Part shown: positions 12,901 to 24,195 of the stretch, piece after piece
Layout of the letters: each line of letters begins with the position of its first letter
Position numbering within the stretch: the first letter of the stretch is position 1
Assembly (NCBI GenBank): GCA_024336345.1
Contig: JANFOG010000004.1
Span: 1,116,001-1,180,000, forward strand
Length of the DNA: 64,000 nt
Direction: 5' to 3'
Source: Mariannaea sp. PMI_226
Taxonomy: Eukaryota; Ascomycota; Sordariomycetes; Hypocreales; Nectriaceae
Program-made: the position numbers and the translations under genes
Notes under the pieces: model-generated
The model's input: the letters and a program-made list of their open reading frames with translations, nothing else
Told to the model about the DNA's origin: nothing
Database searches by the model: none

Positions 12901-13436
12901 CATATCAGCCTCCATATCAAGTCCCCCCCCTTCTTCAGAGACACGGCTTCTTGTCTCACTCTTGTCTGACCTGGCCAGTACAGCAACACCCCATTTCGCC
13001 TCTTTGCCTCTTCCCCCTTCAGCCTATCAACCTATTCGCTGCCAGTCTTCCCTCCCATCCCATCCACATAAACTGACAGGTAGGTACGCAACTACCACCT
13101 GACTCAGGGCTGACAATCCCTCCTTTGCCTCCCCCAGAGTTAGCCCAGGCGGCCCCCCTCCCCCAGGCCCTTTCAATACCTGCCACAAAATCCCATTCGC
13201 TGTTGCATACTCCTGACACTCCCCCCCGGTTCCGTAGACACTAAACCACGTGTTAAACCGCATTCCTCCTCTGACTGTGCTCTTGGCGACCCTCTCAGGT
13301 TCACCTTTTCCCTCACCTTACCTTTACTTTTTGCTCTTTTCCGACCATCCGGCCACCGAAATCCCTCCTCGCGTTGTGGGCACGCCGGTAGCATCCGCTG
13401 GGCTCTGGCACAAGGCCAGAGTCACCCTCCCTCATC
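9908..13436. other. Long divergent spacer between ErdS-like and hydrolase genes
   Basis: About 3.5 kb containing both promoters. It shows a purine-rich stretch with ATG/ATGATG repeats (about 10177-10205), several poly-pyrimidine runs towards 13437, a 9 bp triple repeat near 12511, and one TACTCCGTA word (11353-11361). Short open frames are present on both strands, but none has a recognisable domain or plausible splicing. I see no RNA gene. Confidence 0.5.
12511..12537. repeat. Three 9-bp direct repeats (TTGACCACT type)
   Basis: Three head-to-tail copies of a 9 bp unit: TCGACCACT, then TTGACCACT twice. The array lies 0.9 kb upstream of the hydrolase start. It may be a simple repeat or a cluster of protein-binding sites; the sequence does not decide. 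Confidence 0.7.
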
Positions 13437-14576
13437 ATGGAGTTGCCCCCCACCGACTCTAACCCTACTATCCCGGAGCCTGAAGGGTACATCAACCCCC
13501 TTGAATCCAGCTCACGCTGGTATCTCCTCGCCAGGGCTCAAGCCATCCGATCTGCTGCCAGCCTAGGCTTCAGTATCGCCAACCGTACCGATCCTCCCGC
13601 GCCAGAGCCATCCCGTGAGATATTGCTTGACGCCACCCTCGCCCCAGGTTTTGAAGGGAAAGCCAAGATCAAGGCCGAGGTATGGGTCCCTCCTCGGCCT
13701 TGCATCGGGGCCCGCCCTGCCGTTATCAACTTTCATGGAGGAGGATGGATTCTCGGTCAAGGTATTGACAATGCTCGCTGGGCTGGCACCATTATAGCCA
13801 ACATAGATGCTGTTGTCTTCTCCATCAACTACCGCCTCGCTCCATCGTATCCCTTCCCTACTCCCATTGAGGATTGTGTCGATGCTGTGCTCCAGATTAA
13901 GCATCGTGCTGCCGAGTTCGGCATCGACCCAGATCGCATCGTCCTCTCGGGCTTTTCTGCTGGTGCTACCAATGCCCTGGCGAGTTGGGTCATACTCAAC
14001 GATCCTGATAGATGGGGTTACAATTTCACAATCACTCCACCACGCATTGTTGGCCTTTGCGTCTACTACCCTGTCCTTGATTGGACAGTTACACGCCCGG
14101 AGAAGCGTCTGACGTGTTCCCGCCCTGACCTCACTCTCCCCAAGGGCCTCACTGATCTCATCGATGCCTCTTATATCTACCCGCCCATCCCCAGACTAGA
14201 CCGGACAGACCCGCGCCTATCCCCGGGTCTGATGCCTGATGAGCTGTTGAAGAAGCTGCCGCCGGTTCATCTTGTACTCTGCGAGTATGACATGTTGCTG
14301 TCGGAGGGCAAACAGTTTGCCAAGCGACTTCGGGAGGCCGGCAAATCGTTCACCATGCGTCTAGTAGAAGGAGAAAAGCATGCATGGGACAACCCACCTC
14401 CTCTGACTCCCAAAGCTACTGTTGCGATCGAATATCTAGAGGCAGTTCAAACCATCGCCTCCTGGTTGGGCCGTGAGTGCGAGACGGATACTGATTCAAT
14501 GAGATCGGTGAAGATGAAGCGACCTACCCTTAAACGACCAAGATATCTGTCTTTCAAGTCGTGGTCTGGGAGGTAA
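13437..14576 (+). CDS. HSL-like alpha/beta-hydrolase, candidate ergosteryl-aspartate hydrolase (ErdH-like)
   Basis: A 379 aa single-exon alpha/beta-hydrolase of the hormone-sensitive-lipase type. The oxyanion motif HGGG is at residues 100-103. The nucleophile elbow GFSAG has Ser174. The likely acid is Asp285 in CEYDMLL, and the likely base is His315 in EKHAW. The catalytic set is complete. No signal peptide is obvious; residues 27-47 are only mildly hydrophobic. The C-terminal tail is basic (KMKRPTLKRPR). The family cleaves carboxyl esters, and related fungal enzymes (SAY1 group) deacetylate sterols. It is the next gene upstream of, and divergent to, the ErdS-like gene. In the ErdS system a hydrolase, ErdH, removes Asp from ergosteryl-aspartate. 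Assigning this gene to that role rests on fold plus neighbourhood, so it is an inference. It could instead be a general esterase. Confidence 0.88.
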   Translation: MELPPTDSNPTIPEPEGYINPLESSSRWYLLARAQAIRSAASLGFSIANRTDPPAPEPSREILLDATLAPGFEGKAKIKAEVWVPPRPCIGARPAVINFHGGGWILGQGIDNARWAGTIIANIDAVVFSINYRLAPSYPFPTPIEDCVDAVLQIKHRAAEFGIDPDRIVLSGFSAGATNALASWVILNDPDRWGYNFTITPPRIVGLCVYYPVLDWTVTRPEKRLTCSRPDLTLPKGLTDLIDASYIYPPIPRLDRTDPRLSPGLMPDELLKKLPPVHLVLCEYDMLLSEGKQFAKRLREAGKSFTMRLVEGEKHAWDNPPPLTPKATVAIEYLEAVQTIASWLGRECETDTDSMRSVKMKRPTLKRPRYLSFKSWSGR

Positions 14577-17500
14577 CATTCATGCCATCTCCTCTTGTTT
14601 CTTGTGTCCTTTACTAACCTTTTTTGTCTTATTCTTCTTTCTTGTTATCAGAGCGATTTGTTGTTGTTTTCTGTAGACGTTACGAGTGAAAGACTTTCAA
14701 GAGTACATGATGACAATCCAGAGGATTTTTGTGCGTTAACTAGATGAAGCGTGGCGCTTGAGAGGGCTTGGATTATCTCACGCGGAGGCTTGGAATAGAG
14801 CGCATTGCAAACCTGGGCCACGGAACACTGCATACCTATTAATTCATTTCGCTAGCAATCCACCGAAGACGTTTCTTTATGCATCACCGCGCCTCAAATT
14901 GAGTGTGTGTAGTTCTAAAATGAGGTCGTAGCTTATTTTGTTCCCCATGCGTTCTAAGATCGCGCCAGGAAGATAGTTGACGAATTTACTGAACTACTTT
15001 TCTATCCACTGCTGGACATCGTCACGTCTAACTCACTCTAGTCGGCTTAACTGTTTCAAGCTTCAAACCAGTGGAAGCCAGTGGACTAATGAATTTCGAT
15101 AGCCAGGGGGTGGAAACCTGCCTTTTTTTTTTTTGGATCTCGTAGTTTTTACACATGGTGTGTGGCATCTGATACGTAGTACAGTGAAAGATCCCCGTTT
15201 CCTGTTGGACTGGGGGTGTAGACCTGGTAGGTAGTTTTGTATTCAAAACGCCTCCATCACGAGACAATAATAAATACCTGGATCATCCCACGACAAATTC
15301 TGGTTGACCGTTGGCTGCTGATCCGTTGAAACTAAGGAAAACGTCTTAAAAAATTGGATTTACATCCTTTGAGTGAGTCTAGGGATGAGCAGTCTCTGGG
15401 CTCTCTCTCACGCACGCACACAATGGATCACAGACACGCCCCCCCCTCTTCCCCCTCCTTTCGGATGCTCCGGAATTGGGTCCAGCGGGCTGAACGTGAT
15501 CTGGTGCATCTCAAGCATGTCCCCTCCCTCGTAGCTTCTAATTCTCTACCTGCAAGGAGAGAACAAAAACGAAATTTCCCTCTCTGCGGGTGGGCGGCGT
15601 GTGGCTAGTAGTCAACAAAAGATTAGCAGTTGGAGGTCCAGAACCCTCGGGCTTCAACCGTCTCTGTCCAGCTAAACCTTTCTCGTGGGAGATTCTGAGA
15701 ATCGATCCAAGTGTAATGCATAGTTATAGTATATCTGGCCTCGTTTGATTCAAATATTGGTGCGGAAGGGGAGGGGAAGAGGGGGGGGTTAAGCACTTTT
15801 TTCTCAGGATTGTTGGCAAGTTAATGCATGAAATCCCAACTCTGACACAATCGATTTTTCTTTAATATAGAAGATACGCGCGGTCTTCAGACGCCCGTTT
15901 TGGACTGACGAGTGTTGAGCAGAGTGTTGAGCTGCAGGGCCACCTGGCTCTCGTTAGCCTCGCCGGCACCGGGCGAGGAAGCAAGCATGTGGAGGAGAGC
16001 ATCAAAAAGGAACCCAAGGATGCAATCAGTCTAGAGCAGGGCTGTTGATCGACATTATTGGTCCAGCCATTTTTGATGGTGTGCTTGTCAACATTGGGGG
16101 CGTAGGCCATCTTTCCTACTGGATACATATAGTATCGACGTTGGTGGTTAGCCAGCGGCGCCAGTCTGAATACACGACGGACCTATTAATGCGCTCGGTT
16201 TTCAGTCAGACATGCATGCATACGGACTTTAGTTTGGGCTGCAGATGCATGATATGGACTGCATCTACTCACCATTCATCACGTTCAGCACACTGTTCGG
16301 TAAGCACATTGGATGGACAAGGTAAGATTGCGTATGGCGTACATTGCGGGATGCCGGCTCCCGAGTGCTCTCAACCATCCAACCCAAGGATCAAGGAAAA
16401 CCCATTGCCAAATGGACTTTTGCACAGAATGGAGTATAGCAGACATGGTACGCATGTTATTTATGGTATGCACAAATAACCCTGGGAGGGTGGGGGCGTG
16501 ATAACTGTCGGGTAGTTTTCTCAAACTTCCGGTTCTTGAGGGCAGGATGAGAGATATTGCCCTCATGATACCCCCCATATACGCGCCAGTCAGTTATATC
16601 AATATCTGCTACGTATATTAAGGATGGGAAAGTTATTTCCATTAATTGGTGGTACAACTAATGCACTGATAGGTTGATTTACATGGTAGACCAGGAGAAG
16701 AGCAGCACCAAACATAGGTTTGCTGACAGTCATCGTCATGCAATAGTTAGAGTGCCATGAAAACAGTTATTGCTCCAACCTATCTCGACGTGCAGGCCTG
16801 GCTAATCCAGTGCTTTGAATAGACGTTCATCGCTCTTCGTAAAGTGATGAAGTGGTTGTGAATATCGGTAACGAACACGTAAGGCTGTAGTTCAAAGAAA
16901 AACAGCTCTCGCTATAGGCAGCGTTCTGCCAGCCGCACTGCACGAGCTATTACCATCCATTGAAAGGCTGGATAGAATATCGGCTGTTAGATCAGTTACT
17001 TTAGGCATAAAATAGATAGAAGATATCCGCTAGACTAAAAACTGTCTTGTCCGCTGGAGGCATCAATTAAACCCGAAATCTATACTTTGCTTAGGTAGAG
17101 AAGAGTTTGTGATGCTGGGAAGCAAGATTTGAGAGACAGATTTAAAGACCCTTTACCTCTTACAAAGATACAAAAACGTAAGCTTCCTGATTTCCAGTTT
17201 TAAAAGTTGGTTTTCTTATTTGAAGACTATCCTCTCGAAAGGGGCGGTCCTGTGATCGCAACTTGTCTAACCTCCTCTGTCCAAGAGTGATATTCGTGCA
17301 CCAGGCCGTCTCGTACGCAGCATATGTATTGGTCTGAGGCAAAACCACTTTCACCGCGACGGCTCCTTGACGGTGAAATGACCTTTATCACAAGATTGAA
17401 TCTAATCAAGGAGATGAGCTAGTAATAGAGCGACAGTATAACGGCCTTTGGAACCTCTCCCTGCCGCTTGGCCAAGACATGAGCACTACCGTTTACAAGT

Positions 17501-18757
17501 TCTGAATTCCGCTATCCTGTAGAATATACTGGAAGGAATAAAGCAAATGAGCTTGAGTATTACAGTCAGTCTGACAAGGAGGAAGAATAGCAATTGAATG
17601 TTTCCATTCCGTTGGCTACAGAATCTAGAAGTCCTTGATGGCTCACAAGTTCACATAGTCGGACCCTCACTTTATAGCGAACTGCACTATATAAATCCTT
17701 CAATTTCTAATATGAAAAGAAATATTTAAAGTTACTTGGATATCATTTGACCGGATGTGATACTGCGAACGACTCGTATCTTGCAACGTGTCCGTCCTCG
17801 TATCTGTTGTGGTCTAGGGTAAGCAACTTTCCTCCAAGTCAAATCCGTTTCGTTCGACAGCTTATGATTGTATAAAAAAACGTGTTGTAAAAGGAATGAC
17901 ATTCATATCAGAATTATAAATATATGATAAGATGCATGTATTGTTTCTTCTTTAATCTCCTACCAACAGGGAGAACCCAGGAGTGGCTGGCAGACAAACA
18001 TAGATAGGAGGCAACGACTCCTGTGAAATCCAACCTCACTGTCTCAATGAAGGAAAGATAAAAAGTCACACCTTTTGAAGAAAGAAAAAAAGCATGTAAG
18101 TAGAGTACAGATCGGAAGAGCTGTGGCCAATGGTGGGGCCTTCTGCTTCTAACAGAAGGTATTTCCTCATGCTTCACAACTGAGCTCTAGACTCTCCGTC
18201 CGGCACGGCTCGACACCATCCTCAGCGGGCCTCCTGGCAAACCAGAACAAAGAAATTATACAGTAGCTGACCCACGGAGATTCAGCAATTAAATGTGATG
18301 CATCTTGTTGTGGACCCAGGAAGCCTTCGTTGAGCTACCTAGGGAGGGACAGGTCAACGACAGCATCTCTCCTACCTGCACCACCATACGGCTTAGGGTC
18401 ACAGATCCCCCCAATCGTCTCGTCTTGGCTTACGTTTTAGAATACAGATTACTACCCCGTGTTGAGATCCTTATAGCAATTCGTTCTCTCACTAAGCAGA
18501 TCGATAATTGGACTGGCTTTAGATGAATGTACGGCGAACAGGGCACTAGGTCAGATGTGAAATCCAAGATGCTGTCATCATGACGGGAGGTGCTGCTCGA
18601 GTTTGGACTGTCACGGCACCGCCCACGTCGTCATCGTTATCTTCTTGTATTTTCGAGACAGGGCCAGTTTCGCTAATAATACTGTAGCCTTACATAAATG
18701 AACTGTCATTATATATCATAAACATGAGCCCCATTCCAATGTATATGAGCAATCTCT
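14577..18757. other. Gene-poor spacer downstream of the hydrolase
   Basis: About 4.2 kb between the 3' ends of the hydrolase and the glycolipid transfer protein. DNA from about 16.7 to 18.1 kb is AT-rich and full of stops in all frames. The only stretch with coding-like character is a 47-codon minus-strand segment at 15887-16030, listed separately. No RNA gene or mobile element was recognised. Confidence 0.5.
15887..16030 (-). other. Possible orphan terminal exon, unrecognised
   Basis: The minus strand has an acceptor-like CTCTAG directly before 16030, followed by 47 codons and a TGA. The peptide begins TDCILGFLFDALLHML and ends LNTLLNTRQSKTGV. It looks amphipathic and is free of low-complexity sequence, and an in-frame TAG sits exactly at the acceptor, as expected for an exon edge. 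I could not find upstream exons with confidence, and I do not recognise a family. It may be the 3' exon of a small gene, a gene relic, or chance. Confidence 0.2.
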
Positions 18758-19585
18758 CTACCACTTAGCCTCAGGGCTGTTAACAAAGGCCTTGAGGATA
18801 GCGACAATCTTGCCGAGAGCATCAAGGTAAACCTTGAACTGCTCATCGACCAGGGCGGGGTCGTCTCCAAGCTTAGCGAAAAAGTCCTTGCGGTAGGGAA
18901 CGGCGGACATGGCGGCGCTGAAGACGGGCTTGATCAAGAAGCCGTGGTGGGGCTTCAAGGTGTTGCCGTAGGCAGATCGGAAGGAGTCAGCGAGCTCGGT
19001 GGAAGAGTTCTTGATGCTGTGGTCAAGAGCCTGGTAGGTGAAGTCAAGACCTCTGGTAATATTGAAATCGAGGATTAGCTTTCTGGAAGGGAGGATGAAA
19101 CCACGACGTTGTGATGAAGAGAACTCACCGGACAAGCCAGAGGAGACCCTCAGTAGCAGTGTGCTTCTTGGCCTTGAGCTCGTTTCGGCACAGGTCCTGG
19201 ACAGTGGCGGACTCGTCGGGAGCAGCCTTGTATCGGTCGGCCAGCTTCTGTATATGGGGAAATATCAATTAGCATAACATGGTCGAGAGATGATGGGGGG
19301 TACAGGTAGAACCAACGGTAACGTTGCCAAGAATGTCCTTACGGACGGGAGCAAAGGCGACAGAGCCGAGAACATCTAGTGACGAAGATTAGAGATTCAT
19401 CCAGTATTGTGGGAACTTTGTCTTCGAGAGAGCTGAGACATACCAAACATGGTGGTCAGGGACTCAGCAGCCTCGAGGAACTCCGGGGTGGAGACAGCAT
19501 CGCCGTTGGCGGCGTCGATGGGCACGTCCGTGAAGGAGCGCTTGAAAGTCTGCACAATAGTGCCGCCGGGAGGGATAACGACCAT
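18758..19585 (-). CDS. Glycolipid transfer protein, HET-C2 type
   Basis: A cytosolic GLTP-fold protein that moves glycosphingolipids between membranes. Proposed exons in transcript order are 19585-19444, 19375-19317, 19247-19129 and 19052-18758, giving 204 aa, the usual GLTP length (about 205-210). The sugar-headgroup site is intact: DILGNVTK provides the Asp, Asn and Lys spaced +4/+7, LLWLVRGLDF gives the conserved Trp, and KPHHGF gives the conserved His. The second intron has a weak donor, GTTGGT; the others are standard. The protein matches the fungal HET-C2 family, named after a Podospora incompatibility gene. An incompatibility role cannot be inferred here. The start at 19585 gives the typical short N-terminus before the first helix. 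Confidence 0.93.
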
Positions 19586-21424
19586 GATGATGATTGTGTA
19601 TGGGAGGATTGAGGGATGATGGAAGAAACAGAAGCTCGAGAAGATTGGAGGACAGTGGAATTACTATGAATAAAGAGGACAGAGTGGTAGCGTACCTAGC
19701 GGCCAAGCTGTTTTCCCGTTAGAGGGGGAGTAGCTCCCCCAGTCGGGAGGCCCAACTTCAGGAGGGGCAGCACAGTACGGATTGATAGCGAGAGAGTCAG
19801 GAAGACCCAAGAAATCACACATCTCATACTGTACCGAAACGGCGACGGAACTATCTCCATCCGATAAGGGGTTGAGGCTCCACTCGGCGTTGGTTGGGGA
19901 GGGGCTGGGAACGAGGTACCTACAGTAGAGCGAGGGGCAACGATACTCCGTCCAGCTGCAGAGCTTCACCGCCAGCAACTAAAAGAGACGATTTTGTGCA
20001 GAGAGGGGCAGATTTGTCGACCCATTCCACGTTGTCATTAGCTCCAGTTGCTGTACGGCTATAATTAAAACAGGGAGCTACAAGGCTTAGACGATACGTA
20101 CGTACCAGACTACGTACTGCTTTGTAGGTGCTCATTCTTTCGTTGCCCCAGCAAGAAGGATGGATGAAGCCTGAAGCATGAAGCCTGAAGCATGAAAGCC
20201 CGGGAAATAAAAAAAAAATAACAATAAAAAAGGGAGAAAAATATGGTGTTGCTTATTACTGGCCCAACCCGAGGCCATGGGGTAGGCATGGCAATCGTGG
20301 CTAGCTGAACCAGGTCAAGAATTTTGGTGACATGCAGAGGAGAGACTATCTACGTAGGTGGTACAAGTATCATAGCCACTCGTTCGGACTGCGACAACTT
20401 CTGGAAAAAATTGGCTTTGAGCACAGAAAACGACTCTCTCCACCTGGATTGCACAGGTTTCCAAGATCTTGGACGACAAATCCCACTCGCAAATCCAAAG
20501 GCGCCTAGATAGGTCGATCACCCCGCCATCGCATGGGGGGGAGGGATGGTGGCTTAAGAACTGCCGTGACGTCATGTTCGCATCCTGCAAGCATCTTTAA
20601 TTTTCAAGGTCCAACGAAGCATCGGGTGAAGAAAGTGTGCACAGAACCCTTATGTCATGGGCTTCATCCTTTGAGCGCCTTGGCGAGTTTAGGGCTGTAC
20701 CAAATGAAGGAGGTAATTAATTAACTTCCAAGGCCCTTCTCAGGTTACCTAGCTGATGCCAAACTATCTTCGGATCTCAGCCAACATGCGATGGCCACCC
20801 TGCCCCTCTATAGGCCAAGCTGTCCTGGGACTTTTGTCTTTCCTGAGCAACCATCGATGTCAACTTTTTGTTGTCTCAGTAGAAAAATAGATACATCGAG
20901 TGAAAAAAAAGAATAAATAAATAAAAATACAATAAAGAGTAGAGGAGGTACTGATATAAATTGTAAAGGGATCAGGGTATTGATCGAATGTCTCGTGCTA
21001 AACACGTAAGAAAAGGAGATTGGCTCCCTCCATAGCATCACCATCTCGAACTAAAGCTTTGCGAACAAAACCACCCCGCTCCACTGCGGATGGGAGCGCC
21101 TTGGCATCAGCTTTTCAGCTCCAACCGGTCGATGACATCGTCTGTCCATATCCTACACTCTCGTCTTACCTGTGCCGACTTTTCCGGCTTGTCTCGTCTT
21201 CTGTGTCTTGGCTTTTTCTTCTTATAAAGTCCCCAATTCTGTTTTTAAACCAACGGCCAGACCCTCCTTTGGCCTTGATCATCTTTCGCCTCTCTCCTCC
21301 CTTTTTGGTTCAGGTTCCAACGTGGATCAGGTAGCTTGTGCATTCATGCTGCCCCAATCTTTCGATCCTCACAATACGATATTACCACACAAATCGACAC
21401 GACTGTGACCCAGTCTTCTTTCCA
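19586..21424. other. Divergent spacer between GLTP and phospholipase D
   Basis: About 1.8 kb holding both promoters. It includes a 14-bp tandem repeat (20165-20192), A-rich runs at about 20208-20240 and an AGGTACCT word (19914-19921). The last 400 bp before the phospholipase start is pyrimidine-rich, as in fungal leaders. No gene was seen. Confidence 0.55.
20165..20192. repeat. 14-bp perfect tandem duplication
   Basis: The unit TGAAGCCTGAAGCA occurs twice head to tail, and each unit itself contains a partial internal repeat (GAAGC). It lies in the GLTP/phospholipase spacer and has no known function. Confidence 0.85.
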
Positions 21425-24195
21425 ATGGCGGAAGGAAAGACCGACGGCGGCGTGCCCGGTAGCAGTCATAGCCGCAGCGGCAGCAGGTTTGGGTTCAGCA
21501 AGATGCTTGGTGAGATCAAGGACAAACTCAACGACACTAAACTTGAGGAGGCCAAAATTCACCTGATTCACCAGAAGTCAGTTTCATTCTACGCTTGCAG
21601 GCCAGCTTCTCAAATACTGACCGTGATTAAAGGCACAAGATTGGAAAGCTCGCCAACATTGTGAGTGTCTCAGAGAACATTAACCTTTTCACGCACTCTC
21701 CCGCTAACATGCATAATCTTAGGTCAATCCTAACCATAGGCATGACGAAGAGCACGAACAACGATGCGACGCAAAGCGCACCAAGATTTGCGAATCCCAC
21801 AGATACAAATCTTACTTCCCAGAACGTGAAGGCAACCTGGTCAAGTGGTACGTAGATGGTCGCGATTACTTTTGGGCCGTCTCCGTCGCTCTCGAGCAGG
21901 CCAAGGAGTCCATCTACATCGCCGATTGGTGGCTTTCGCCAGAGCTTTTCCTCAGACGCCCACCCTATTACACCCAGGAATACAGGTTGGATAAGATCCT
22001 CAAGAAGAAGGCAGAAGAGGGCGTCAAGATCTTTGTGAGCGTTTACAAGGAGGTCGAGCAGGCGCTGACCTGTAATTCGGCGCATACCAAACATGCTCTC
22101 AATCGTCTCTGTCCCAAAGGGAGCCCCGGTTACGGCAATATTCGAGTGATTCGACATCCTGACCACAACCCGTTCGAGAACCTCGCAGATGTCACAGTCT
22201 ACTGGGCGCACCACGAAAAGTTTATCGTCATCGACTACTCCATGGCCTTTATTGGCGGTCTCGACCTCTGCTTCGGGCGATGGGATGCCCACCATCATCC
22301 CCTCTCCGATGTCCACCCCGAAGGTGTTCAAGAGGAGGTTTTTCCAGGCCAGGACTTCAACAACAACCGCATCATGGACTTTAAGCAGGTATCTCAGTGG
22401 CAGGAGAATGAGTTGAGCAAGGCTGAATACGGTCGCATGCCCTGGCACGACGTTGCCATGGCCGTCATCGGCCCTTGCGTCTACGATATCGCGGAGCACT
22501 TTGTCCTGCGCTGGAACTTTGTCAAGCGCGACAAGTACAAGCGCGACGAACGTTTTGATTGGATCATCCTAGAGGGCCGCGAGGGCGAAGATGAGGATCT
22601 CGTTGGTGTCCAACGTCCCAAACACCCGGTCGGCGATTACGTGAAGCATCCCTTGACGCCTCTATCAACCAAAAATCTCGACAACAGAGGAACTGTCAAG
22701 GCGCAGATTGTCCGCTCCAGCTCTGACTGGTCTAGTGGCATCCTCACAGAACATTCTATTCAAAATGCCTACAGCGAAATCATCCGTAATGCTGAGCATT
22801 ACGTCTACATTGAGAACCAATTCTTCATCACCGCAACTGGTGATCAACAACGACCCATTCAAAATACCATCGGTCGAGCAATGGTTGACGCTATCGTTCG
22901 TGCTGACAAGGAGAAGAGAAAGTTTCGCATCATTGTCATTATCCCCGCAATCCCTGGATTCGCTGGTGATTTGAGAGAGAACGCAGCGTCAGGAACGCGT
23001 GCGATCATGGACTATCAGTACAAGAGTATCTGTAGAGGCGAGCACTCCATATTTGGACAATGCAGAGCGCAAGGCGTCGACCCAACCAAATATTTCTTCG
23101 TCTTCAACCTGAGATCTTACGACCGTCTGAACAAGACACCTGGAATTACGGAAACTGAAAAGAAGACGGGTATCAGCTACCAGCAAGTCCAACGTGCCGA
23201 GGCTGAAGAAATTATGGCCGAAGGTATTCACGGAACGTACGATCCTCAGGATGATGAGGGAGATCAGCACATGCGAGGAGAGATGAAGCAATTAGAGATG
23301 GATGAATCTATCAGGAGGACCATGGAGGCTAGGAAGATTTTTGAGGAAGCCATGCCCCATGAGAAAGTAATATCCTCCTCTTCTGTAGCCCACCATGCCA
23401 TGGCTGGATCTGGTCCATTGACAGATGAGCCCTGGTACGAAGAAGATCCTGAGCTGGAAATTCAGAACTGGATTCAAGAAGAGCTGTACGTCCACGCCAA
23501 GTTGCTCATTGCGGATGACCGAATCGTCGTGTGCGGCTCAAGCAACCTCAACGACCGCAGCCAGGAGGGTGACCATGACAGCGAGCTCAGCATTGTCATG
23601 GAAGATACCCGAAAGATCGAGATTAAGATGGATGGTAAGCCTTTCCAAGCCGGATACCACGCTACTACGCTTCGCCGGTACCTGTGGCGGGAGCACCTCG
23701 GCCTGCTCGGTCCTCAGGATCTCGATGCAAAGAACGACATCAACGCCCAGCCGCCGTCGGTCGTTCCTGAAAACAATGTGCTGGATAAGGACGCGACTTG
23801 GTTGATTACTGAGGACCCGTTGTGCGATGAGTTGTGGGAGAGGTGGACTGGGCAGGCGGAAAAGAACACTTTGATCTTCCAGCACCTGTTCCACGCAGAT
23901 CCCAATAATCACAGTGCGTAGCTGCTATTCACCCTTTTCTATTTATTTTTCGACCGTACAAACTAACTTAAATCTTTTAGTCAAAACTTTCGAGGATTAC
24001 GATCGGTTCCTCCCTCCTCGTGGAGTCAAGGCCGGTCACATCTTTGACCAGTTCATGCCCGCTGAGGACGCACGCAAAAAACTCAGTCAGATCAAGGGTC
24101 ATCTGGTATACCACCCGTTGGAGTTTCTACGAGATGCCGAGATGGCGGAGAGAGGATTGCAGGTCAATTCTTTCACAGAAAGTGTCTTTACTTGA
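21425..24195 (+). CDS. Phospholipase D, two HKD motifs
   Basis: Hydrolyses phosphatidylcholine-type lipids to phosphatidic acid and the headgroup at membranes. Proposed exons are 21425-21576, 21633-21660 (only 28 bp), 21723-23913 and 23981-24195, giving 861 aa. Both catalytic HxKxxxxD motifs are present: HEKFIVID with His224/Lys226/Asp231, and HAKLLIAD with His651/Lys653/Asp658, the latter followed by GSSNLNDRS. A conserved IENQFF box lies between them. The N-terminus is short and has no PX or PH domain, unlike yeast Spo14, so this is the compact PLD form common in filamentous fungi. The tiny second exon is supported because it joins in frame on both sides (KHKIGKLANI). The start at 21425 fits a normal leader; an in-frame ATG at 21338 gives a poor-looking extension. 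Confidence 0.95.

Noticed and set aside
18758..19585. Heterokaryon-incompatibility gene
   Set aside because: The HET-C2 name reflects a Podospora allele system. The sequence supports only lipid transfer.
21627..22499. 290-codon minus-strand open frame over phospholipase D
   Set aside because: Antisense to the catalytic region, which carries the HKD motif. It is a shadow frame.
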